Source of the DNA: Polytrichum commune
Taxonomy: Eukaryota; Streptophyta; Polytrichopsida; Polytrichales; Polytrichaceae
Length of the DNA: 64,000 nucleotides
Reading direction: 5' to 3'
Assembly (NCBI GenBank): GCA_950295325.1
Contig: OX485806.1
Coordinates: 53,749,169-53,813,168 of the forward strand
A program made the position numbers and the translations under genes. Position 1 is the first letter of the stretch. Each line of letters starts with the position of its first letter. The notes under the pieces were generated by a model. It was not told the DNA's origin and searched no databases. It worked only from the letters and a program-made list of their open reading frames with translations. Positions 55,193-64,000 of this stretch are shown here, piece after piece.

Positions 55193-55643
55193 TGTTGGGC
55201 ACCTCTCCATGATGAGTGCCCGAAAGACCATGGGCACAAGGGGGACCCCGGAGTGACACCCGGGACTTGTGGTGCTGTTGGTGACAGGGCCCAAGTGATC
55301 CTAGTGTGGGTCAGGGCCCCGGGCGTTGGGAACGCCTCCCACCCTCGGAGACTAGGAGGTACAAGGGTGAGGACATGAGCTATGGGTAGCTCATGGCGTG
55401 GTGATTTTAGAATGCTCAAGATCACCTCAATGAAAGATGTGAGGTAGGAGTTATGGCCATTTGAATGGGGCGCTGTCCCGGGACATCGCCCTGGTATAGC
55501 AGTGCCAAGGAGTGATTCCCGATACTGTCAAGGTTCAAACAGGCATAACATCCTCAAGACTTGCCTGAATGGGGCAAATGAGGAGTCCATCGGCATGTAC
55601 GTGAAGCGTAAATGAAGATGGAGTGGTTGCTTGTTAGCATTAC
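55193..55643 (+). mobile_element. left part of a family B LTR, cut by the family C element
   Basis: Begins TGTTGGGCACCTCTCC (canonical TGTCGCGCACC) and follows the family to GGAGTGGTTGCTTGTTAGCA at about 55640, where the family C LTR begins at 55644. The missing 520 bp should lie beyond the right edge of the window if family C inserted here. Confidence 0.82.
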
Positions 55644-56563
55644 TGTGAAGCCAAACCCACCACCTTTAAGCGTCCTAGTCCGGGTGATGGTTTTGAGAAT
55701 CACATGTGTCATACCAAAGCTCGTGGTAACATGGAATGTACTTCCATCTCAACAAGCTCCCAACTCACTTGAAATCATGATGCTTTATAAATGCTAGTAT
55801 CTTGAATAGGTAGAGCATTGGCCTTCTCAAGGGTCGACTTACTACTACACTTAACCTTACTAAGTCCCCTACAAGTCTCTATGAATTCTACTAATTCCAC
55901 TAATCCTTCTACTAATTCCCACACAACTCTAATTCTAAAATTCAATTCTATGAGAGGAACAACAAGAGGGAGAGAGAGAGAAGGAGAGGGGAAGGGAGAG
56001 GGTAAGGGGCCTTGTATGAACCTCTCCCCTTTACAAACACTCCCCTCTCAATACAACATGCTCATGTGCCCACACACACGTGCAAGATGAAAGAGCGCGA
56101 AGGAAAAAATAGTGAATGAAGAAGGTGAGAGAAAGGAATATATAGGGGAAGGGAAGGGGTGAGCACCCCTCAAAGCTCAAGATAAGCCCCTCGATCCTCT
56201 CTTACTTCGTAGGCTCTTATTCTATCCGCTAAATAAGCCCCTCGATCCTCCCTTTCTTCGTAGGCTCTTATCCTATCCGCTAAGCCTTCAACTCCTAAAC
56301 CAACAAGATGGATCCCAATTCAAATATTTAAAGTCAAGGAGCTCCCATTGGTCCACCACATACTACATTCACCTAACCAAAGAACTTCCTTCATGCCGCT
56401 AAGTATGTAATTAACTACACTACATAAACCTAAGGCCTAGATATAACTTGACACCAAGCCTCACTCTTTTTATATTTTTGAGAATAATTATAAAACATCA
56501 AAATGTAACTCCTAATGGTTTCAAAGGGTTAATAAGACATGTGGGCACCATTTTGGGCTCACA
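55644..56563 (-). mobile_element. family C 3' LTR (920 bp)
   Basis: Plus strand TGTGAAGCCAAACCC...TTTTGGGCTCACA. The ends form the inverted pair TGTGAGCCCAAA / TGTGAAGCCAAA. It adjoins the end of the minus-strand pol. An AG-rich tract AGAGGGAGAGAGAGAGAAGG sits at about 55966. The expected TSD is ATTAC (55639-55643), to be matched outside the window. Confidence 0.85.
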
Positions 56564-56592
56564 TAATTGGCGACCATCGGGGGATGGATCCC
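56564..56592 (+). other. primer-binding-site-like sequence next to the 3' LTR, antisense to pol
   Basis: On the plus strand the LTR end CTCACA is followed by TAATTGGCGACCATCGGGGG. TGGCGAC...GGGGAT is the style of sequence that follows the 5' LTR of many plant gypsy elements, yet here pol runs on the other strand. The same arrangement is seen at 9850-9877 beside the plus-strand pol. Confidence 0.5.
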
Positions 56593-56594
56593 AA

Positions 56595-58527
56595 CATCTT
56601 TTGCTCTGATCAGAAGTGTGGCCTCCAAACCGTATACCAATGAAAAAGGTGTAGCGTGGGTAGTCACCTTGTAGGTTGTCCGGTATGCCCATAGTGCCGC
56701 CGTTAATTTCGTATCCCAATCCCTTTTTGAGTCCAAAACCGTCTTGCGTAGGATACTTACCAAGATGCCATTGATTCGCTCCGTTTGACCGTTGGTTTGG
56801 GGGTGGTAAGGGGTAGTCTTGCGGTGGTCAATTTTAAACTTATCGATCATTTATCAAATTAAGGAATTCAAGAAATGCTTCCCCCGATCGCTCACTAGAA
56901 TTTTTGGCACTCCGAACCTTGAGATTATGTTTTCATACATAAATGTGGCCGTGTGCTCCGCCGTATCCGTTTTCACCACTTTAGCCTCCGTCCATTTGGT
57001 AAGGTACTCGGTGGCGACCACAATGTAGGCCATCCCTTTTGAGGAATGGGGATGGACTTCGCCGACATAATCGATTTCCCATTTCTCAAAGGGAACTAGC
57101 GGTAATGATACATGGAGTGACATCTCCATGCGGAGATCGTTTCGGGCATATCTTTGGCAAGCATCACATTTTTTTACATAATCATGTGCATCCTTAAATA
57201 ACGTAGGCCAAAAGTAACCCGCCCTAAGAATTTTTTGGCCGGTGAGTTGACCCGAGAAATGCCCACCGCATGCGCTATCGTGGCATGCCAATAAAATGGA
57301 AGGAACCTCCGTTGCGGACACACACATCCTAAGTAGACCGTCGGTTCCGTTCCTAAACAACCTATGTCCCAACACAATGAAATATCTACTATTAACTCTC
57401 ACTTTCCTTCTCTCTTCCTTGGACCACTCCTCGGGCAACGTTTGGGTCGTCAAGAATTCCACGATGCCCGAGTACCAATCCGGTTTTGAAGTAACAACAA
57501 AGAGATCGTCATCCACTAACCTATCATCCACCGGATTTTCTCCCATCTTTTCCGACAACCTAGACAAATGGTCGGTTTGCAAGTGCATGCGACCCGGTTT
57601 ATATTCCACCGTGTAATCAAATTCCCCTAATATCAAAACCCACCTCGCTAACCTACCACTTAGCTCCGCCTTGTTTACCAAATACTTAATGGTCATGTGA
57701 TCCACGAAGAAGACCACCGGGTTATACAAGAGGTAATGTCTAAATTTTTTCACCGAGAACACCATTGCTAGGCATTCCTTCTCGGTGGTTGAGTTATTTC
57801 GTTCGGCCGGTGGCAATTGCTTGCTAGCATAAGCAATGGGTTGATTTTTTTCTTTTTCTCCCGTAGATTGACAAAGTGCGCTACCCACCGCCACATTGCT
57901 AGCGTCACAAAAAACATGGAAGGGTTTACTCCAATCGGGTGGCCTCAAAACGGGATAAGTGCTTAATTTATCCCTCAACTCTTCGAAAGCGTTTTGGCAT
58001 GCATTCGTCCACTCAAACTTGACATTTTTTTTGAGCAATTTTGTAATAGGAACCGCTATGTTTAAAAATTTTGGAATGAGTTCCCGGTACCATCCAACAC
58101 GCCTTAGCAATTTAGAGATCCCTTTGGAATTGGTTGGAGTCTCCAACTCGCTTATGGCCACAATCTTTTCTGGATCCGGTTCCCTCCTCTTTTCGCTAAC
58201 AACATAGCCTAGCAATACTTCCCTATTGACTCCCAAGAATGTTTTATCCGGGTTCAAAGCTAACCTCATCTTCCTACACCTCATCAACATCTCTCTAACA
58301 TAATGTAAGTGATCACTCATATTACTTTGAGTGCTAAAATCATCCACAAACACAATCATGGATTTAAAGAGCAAGTCGTTGAAGATGTACATAACTAATC
58401 GTTGGAAAGTAGCCGGGGCATTACATAGCCCAAATGGCATTACGATCCACACAAAAGTCCCCCAAGGTGTAGTGAAAGCCGTCTTATAGATATCTTGTAG
58501 GGCGATCGAAATTAGGTTGTAGCCCGC
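56595..58527 (-). pseudogene. family C gypsy pol, 3' part (RT-RNase H-integrase), nearly intact
   Basis: One frame runs from 58527 to 56854. RT: GYNLISIALQDIYKTAFTTP, FGLCNAPATF and the intact catalytic box VFVDDF. RNase H: FHVFCDASNVAVGSAL, ERNNSTTEKECLAMVF. Integrase zinc region: CHDSACGGHFSGQ...CDACQRYARND. Integrase core: IDYVGE, LVSDRG; after a stop at 56854 it continues with TNGQTERING (56850-56521). The C-terminus is shortened: EATLL joins directly to sequence near the LTR, whereas the copy at 9.4-9.8 kb has about 130 more codons. N-terminal RT is removed by the solo LTR at 58528. Motifs and PBS style suggest the Athila/Tat side of Ty3/gypsy. Confidence 0.93.
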
Positions 58528-59501
58528 TGTCGCAACCCTTGCTAGCCTCCCTTGACAATTTTTCCAATTTTCAATTCTAGCAAAGGTTACGAGCGCTAAC
58601 CATTCGCATTTCGCCATGCCAATGGTTAGCTCTTCCTACCCCGGACCATATAGTTTACCGGAGGGAACCAACCCTCCTACTTTGCTTTTGGGACTCACCC
58701 CTTAATCGGTAACCCATTCCAAGATGTGGACTTCTATCCATGGAAGTCCAATCCCATGTTGATCATCACATTGCCGGAGCAACACTACAACAACCCGAAC
58801 CATACTAGGCAACTATGGCCTCACATTGGGCCAATGCCCATGGAGGCCGTGCTGTTCGGCCTCGGGTGGGTGAGGCCACACCACCTCACCCATATAAGCC
58901 TCTAGGACTTTACGCGGGGCCCCTACCCCACCGTCAACCAACCTCTTGTCTCTCTATCAAGAGTTGGGGCCAAGTGGACATTTTCCTTTAGCTGCTGGGC
59001 CTAGAACCCCCCCAGCAGCTTCATACCATCACAACTTCCTTGTATGATGTCTGATCATAACAACCAACCACTCCATCTTCATCTACGCTTCACGTAGATG
59101 CCGATGAACGCCTCATTTGCCCCATTCGGACAAGTCTTGAGGATGTTATGCCTGTTTGAACCTTGGCAGTCCCGGGAATCACTCCCAGGCACTGCTGTAC
59201 CAGGGCGGTGTCCCGAGACAGCGGCCCACTCAAATGGCCATAACTCCTAGCTCACACCTTCGCTTGAGGTGATCTTGAGCATTCTAGAATCACCACGCCA
59301 TGAGCTACGCATAGCTTATGGCCTTACCCTCATGCCTCCTAGTCTCTATGGGTGGGAGGCGTTCCCAACGCCCGGGACCCTTACTCACACTAGGATCACT
59401 TGGGCCCTCTCACCAACGGCGCCACAAGTCCCGGGTGTCACTCCGGGGTCCCCCTTGTGCCCATGGTGTTTCGGGCACTCCTCATGGAGAGGTGCGCGAT
59501 A
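58528..59501 (-). mobile_element. solo family B LTR inside family C RT
   Basis: Plus strand TGTCGCAACCC...GCGCGATA. Flanks CCCGC (58523-58527) and CTTGC (59502-59506) agree at three of five positions, an eroded duplication. It splits the RT coding sequence in the codons for the AGYN motif. Confidence 0.9.
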
Positions 59502-61707
59502 CTTGCATATTCAACCATAAAAGTATATCTTGCATGACCAAAACCATTGGAGACACCCAATCCGTAATTTCCACTGGGTTAATAAATCCGACCTTCAACA
59601 ATCTCTCCAATTCCGCTTTAACCACCAATTGTAATTTCGGGTTCATCCTTTTTTCTTTTTGTCTAATTGGCTTTGCTTCCGGAATCAAAGGAATACGATG
59701 TTCCATCATCTCTCTAGGAATCCCCTTAAGTTCATCGTATGACCAAGCGAAGGTGTCGCTAAATTCATCTACCAATTCGCTATACTCCCTAACCTCCTTC
59801 TCCTTCAATTTAGACCCCATCTTCATTTGGCGGACCTTGCCATTCTTCAACTTCACATCCACATACCGCCAATCCACCTACGACACGTGGATTTGCTCAT
59901 CTTTGTTTCTATACCAATCCGCCGGCACATTGGGATAATCCTTGATATCGTGACCGACAACTATCCCTGTAGACGTAATCCTAAAATGTAATGGTTCCTC
60001 TAACTTAAAAGCCTCCTCCTCTTGAGTCCCATCCATGTGTACTAGATTAACATCACTATCATCGACACTATCCACCCAAGGCGTCAAACCCCTTAAAATC
60101 CACTCCTCTTCGGTGAGCACCTTACATGGCTCCAACAACGAACAATCCTCGCCACTGGAACTAAGCCTTTCATCACTCAAACATGGATGGTGAGATGTTG
60201 CCAATATATCGAACTCCGACTCGGGATATTCCCTTAACCATTGTGCATACTCCCCATTATTCCTATAATGGTAGAACCTAGGACCTAAACCTCCCGAACC
60301 CGAATCCATGATAGTGTTTTGACTTTTGGGATGAACAACTCCCACTAGAGCCTCCCCTCTCTCATCCTTGACTTTGTCAACATCTTCCTTCTCCAATGGT
60401 AGGTACAATTCCTTCTTCATCCATCCTCCTAATGACCCAATTGACACTATGACTCGATTATCCTTAGGACCATAAGTCATGGATGGCGGGGCCCCTCCCC
60501 AATTTACTATGGCATCCGCCATTCTCAACCAAGGCCTTCCCAACAAGATGGGGAATGTGTCCTTGTTGGAATGCATCTTAATCACATGAAACGTGACTAA
60601 ATACTCCTCTCCCCTAGTGGTCATCCTACAATCCTTAATCATTCCCAAATGTGTGGTTGAGCTTTGATTTGCCATGTTTATAATCAAAGGTGAAAATCCC
60701 GTAAGACCAAGACCCAATTTCCTCATAGTGTGTTCCGGCAAGATGTTCAAACTACTACCTCCATCCACTAGCACATTGGGAACCACCTTGTCCACTATGA
60801 TGACCTCTATCTCTATAGCCTTCACATCGCGACCTCCTTGTGATTGAATTCTAGCGGCAACTCTAGTTTTCACATTCCTAGTTCTTCTATTCACCGGCAT
60901 ACCGTCCTTGAGAGTCTTCCGTGCGACGGATGAAATCTCCAATAGTTGTCCAAAGGTTATGTCCGCCTTGAGCGAACTAAAGTCAGCCCATAAATCATAC
61001 ACACTTGACTTCTCCACTTTGGCATTACCGACACCATCAAACTCATCCAAAGGAATTTCCGGTCCTTCCCATTCTCCCATATCACTACCCTCTAAATCAT
61101 GAACGACATTAGGTCTCTCCCTATCATGGAGAATCACATTCTCCTTTTCGAACTCTTTAGTGACCCTCCTAGCCACTCTAGCCACCTTGTCCAATTCGGA
61201 AATGTTAATGCCTTCGTCCGAAGAATATTCCTCTTGACCCTCCACTCCTACCTCTAATGGATTTTTCTCCCTCATAGCCCTAGTTGTGACCGCCAAAGCT
61301 GGTGCCTCATGAATGACCTCATCATCTAGATTTCTCAACTCATAGGTGATGGTATTGGTATGTGGAGGCCATTGACCTTGTTCCTCTCCAATCCCTATTG
61401 GGAGAGGAAGCGTGTCATCATAATGAACATCCATCATACCATCCATAAATCTAACGTCTTGAGAATTATACGGACCCGGATCCGTAGGAGGGGTTTGACG
61501 CCTATTGTCAAAGTTTTGTGGACCTCCTTGTCTACCTTGAATCGGAATGTACCCCTTCGACGTTTGTAATCCCGCCGATGGATGAAAGATTTGTCTTGCA
61601 TTACCATGGTCATAGTACAAATTCGGTGGCCTAAGATCATTCGGTGGTCCACCTTGTGGTCTAGCTCCCCTCATGTTGTCTCGCGCTTGTTGTTGTGGAT
61701 TGGCCAC
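59502..61707 (-). pseudogene. family C gypsy protease and RT N-terminal region
   Basis: Minus strand. A long frame (61707-59878) covers post-gag sequence, then the aspartic protease VVPNVLVDGGSSLNILPEHT (about 60770), where DGG replaces the usual D-S/T-G, and LLGRPWLRMADAIVNW (about 60520). A stop at 59878 separates it from the RT start (59877-59502; PIRQKEKRMNPKLQLVVKAE, WVSPMVLV). After WVSPMVLV about 125 bp of RT, present at 7396-7510 in the other copy, is deleted. Confidence 0.9.
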
Positions 61708-62815
61708 CGGGTAAGGTACACTAATAACCTTGTCCGGTTGACGACATTCGTCCGAATGATGACTTCTGCCACAATTACTACAACCATAACCTTGCCCTTT
61801 GGACCAACATTGATCTTGGGCATGCCACCTTCTACAAAATGAATGGAACTCCTTCTTTTCATTGTCTTGACCACCTTGACCCCTAAGAGGAGGACCCCTA
61901 TTGTTTCGTTGACCATATTGAGGTTGTGCTTAGCCTCGTTGATTTTATGGAGGTGGACCACCGTTTTTCCGTTGATCACGGTTTTGTCCACTTCTACAAA
62001 ATTGACAAGTGTGGCCCGGTTGGCCACATTGCACACACCATAAACCCGACGAATGTCTACCCGACTCAATTGGGGGAGGAGGTCCCGGCTGTTAACTCTT
62101 GATCATCAACGACATTTGATCACTAAGGCTTTGTATTTGCTTGATCATGGCCTCTTGAAATCCCAATTGACTAGCACCCAACCTTCTCTCCACTTCCTCA
62201 AGGTGAGGATCCGCTCTAGGGGCCGGTAATGCTAGAAGTGGCGCCGGTTCTCTAACCGCTAAAGGACGTGGACCCGTCTCGACCATAGCATAAGGAACTT
62301 GACTCTTACACTTGACCGGTTCTCCCGTGACCACCCTAGGTCGAATGGGAATGAATTGAGGTATCAATTCATCTTCCCTTCTCCACAATCTCTCGTGATC
62401 TTTATCCAAAGTCTTTATCTCTCTAGCCGCCCGCTTGGCATCCGCCAATGTGTGAGGATTTCTCTCAAGAACACCCGTGATTGTTCCCGATTTAAAGAAC
62501 CCTTGAATGAAGAATTGCTTTAGTGTGTCATCGTTAAGCATGGTGCCCACAAATCATGTACACACTAAATCAAATCTCCTAATGTAAGCCGAAATCTCCT
62601 CTTGCTTACATTGCTTCAATGAAGCTAATGCCCTCAAAGCCGTGCTTTGACCAACCTCCGGACTAAACTCGTTAAAAAACACCCTTTGTAATTGGTCCCA
62701 TTCTCTAAAATGTCCATCGGCATGATCCCTATACCACTCATAAGTCTCATCCTCTAAAGTGGTGGGGAACCATACTAGCCAATACCCCGGATTAGTCACG
62801 AGTAAACTAGCTAAC
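61708..62815 (-). pseudogene. family C gag, 3' part, with zinc knuckles
   Basis: Minus strand. The capsid region (62815-62554) has WFPTTLEDETYEWYRDHADG and REWDQLQRVFFNEFSPEVGQ, the classic retrotransposon gag domain. A TGA stop at about 62555 and another near 62095 follow, then a zinc knuckle CVQCGQPGHTCQFC (about 62030) and a second CSNCGRSHHSDEC-like motif at about 61770, with two stops between (near 61933 and 61948). The start of the domain is cut off by the LTR at 62816. Confidence 0.88.
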
Positions 62816-63786
62816 TGTCGCAACCCTTGCTAGCCCCCTTAACAATCTTGCCAATTTTCGTTTCTAGCAAAGGTTACGAGCGCTAACAATTCGCATTCCG
62901 TCATGCTAATGGTTAGCTCCTCCTACCCCGGACCATATAGCTCATAGGAAGGAACCAACCTTCCATACTTTGCTTCGGGACTCACCCCTTAATCGTTAAC
63001 CCATTCCTAGATGTGGACTTCCATCCATGGAAGTCCAATCTCATGTTGATCATCGCGTTGCCGGAGCAACACTACAACAACCCGAACCATACTAGGCAAC
63101 TATGGCCTCACATTGGGCCAATGCCCATGGAGGCCTTGCCGTTCGGCCTCGGGTGGGTGAGGCCACACCACCTCATCCATATAAGCCTCTAGGACTCTAC
63201 GCGGGGCCCCTATCCCACCGTCAAGAAACCTCTTGTCCCTCTACCAAGAGTTGGGGCCAAGTAGACATTTTCCCTTAGCTGTAGGCCTAGAAGCTCCTAG
63301 CCGCTTCAGACCATCATAACTTCCTTGTATGAAGTCTGATGCTAACAAAGGACCACTCCATCTTCATCTGCGCTTCACGTAGATGTCGATGGACTCCTCA
63401 CTTGCCCCATTCAGACAAGTCTTAAGGATGTTATGCCTGTTTGAACCTTGGCAGTCCCGGGAATCACTCCCAGGCACTGCTGTACCAGGGCGCTGTCCCG
63501 GGACAGCGCCCCACTCAAATGGCCATAACTCCTAGCTCACACCTCCGATTGAGATGTTCTTGAGCATTCTAGAATCACCACGCCATGAGCTACGCATGGC
63601 TCGTGGCCCTACCCTTGTGCATCCTAGTCTCCGTGGGTGGGAGGCGTTCCCAACGCCCGGGGCCCTCACCCATACTAGGATCACTTGGGTACTTTCACCT
63701 ATGGCGCCACAAGTCCCGGGTGTCACTCCGGGGTACCCCTTGTGCCCATGGTGTTTTGGGCACTCTTCATGGAGAGGTGCGCGACA
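62816..63786 (-). mobile_element. solo family B LTR inside family C gag
   Basis: Plus strand TGTCGCAACCC...GTGCGCGACA with a perfect CTAAC duplication (62811-62815 and 63787-63791). The clean duplication and an intact 24-bp palindrome (half-site GGGCGCTGTCCC near 63500) suggest one of the younger insertions. Confidence 0.95.
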
Positions 63787-63967
63787 CTAACCTCTCCATG
63801 TACCTCTTCATATGCCTAGAAGGATCCTCATCCTTAGTTCCATAAAATTTAGGGAGGTGGGAAGGCGTGTCCACCATTTGTAAGTTTTGTGGAACCACGA
63901 TTGGTAAGCCTCTCGGCCTAACCAATGGATCAATGGGTGGCATAGGAGGTATGGGTGGTGGATCCAT
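63787..63967 (-). pseudogene. family C gag N-terminal part, running off the window
   Basis: On the minus strand it reads MDPPPIPPMPPIDPLVRPRG then MVDTPSHLPKFYGTKDEDPS and HMKRYMERL, a proline-rich start followed by the beginning of the gag domain. It continues across the LTR at 63786 into QLASLLVTNPGYWL (62815). The 5' leader and 5' LTR lie beyond 64000. Confidence 0.85.
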
Positions 63968-64000
63968 CCCTCAATCCGGATCCATGGTAACCGGTGCGCT

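Overview
The window looks like repeat-rich nuclear DNA of a land plant. The evidence is plant-type Ty3/gypsy elements, a CACTA element with a TNP2-type transposase, a large Mutator-like (MULE) element, spliced genes with GT-AG introns, and short pieces of two eukaryotic host genes (a Snapin-like exon and the last three exons of a DUF1640/MCUR1-type gene). I cannot name the species. I see no rRNA, confident tRNA, CRISPR array or intact ordinary host gene. Almost everything is transposable element, in nested layers.

Layout. 1-1.6 kb: unassigned. 1.6-2.75 kb: dead gypsy integrase (family B). 2.75-6.87 kb: a 139-bp palindrome-bearing tandem repeat split by a 2.37-kb solo LTR. 6.87-10.89 kb: a decayed gypsy pol (family C type) with its 3' LTR, inserted in a family B gag remnant (10.89-11.5 kb). 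11.5-15.2 kb: the family B LTR, split by a 2.7-kb TG...CA insertion. 15.2-17.6 kb: unassigned, with an LTR scrap. 17.604-32.704 kb: a 15.1-kb MULE-like element with a 10-bp target duplication. 33.2-45.85 kb: CACTA territory, with a reverse-strand gene, captured host exons, a gene joining a transposase-associated domain to a SET domain, and a broken TNP2 transposase. 45.85-47.2 kb: gypsy and MULE fragments. 48.7-55.2 kb: a decayed family B gypsy element on the minus strand. 55.2-64 kb: a family B LTR split by a family C gypsy element (minus strand), which itself carries two solo family B LTRs.

The most interesting content is in the two DNA transposons. The MULE carries a two-exon transposase (MULE-type DDE plus SWIM finger), two unknown accessory genes, about 3.4 kb of arrays holding some 22 copies of a 22-bp palindrome, and a roughly 11-exon gene. 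That gene has a ParB-like motif followed by motifs in the order of a beta-class N4/N6 DNA amino-methyltransferase, with altered catalytic residues. The layout recalls Arabidopsis VANDAL elements, whose VANC anti-silencing protein acts on repeated sites in its own element, but the protein here is different. The CACTA carries a SET-domain gene whose reading frame is exactly restored when a solo LTR and one copy of its 5-bp target duplication are subtracted. Both transposons therefore appear to carry chromatin- or DNA-modification-like proteins.

Limits: exon borders are read by eye from GT-AG sites and frame continuity. Family calls rest on motif recognition without database searches.
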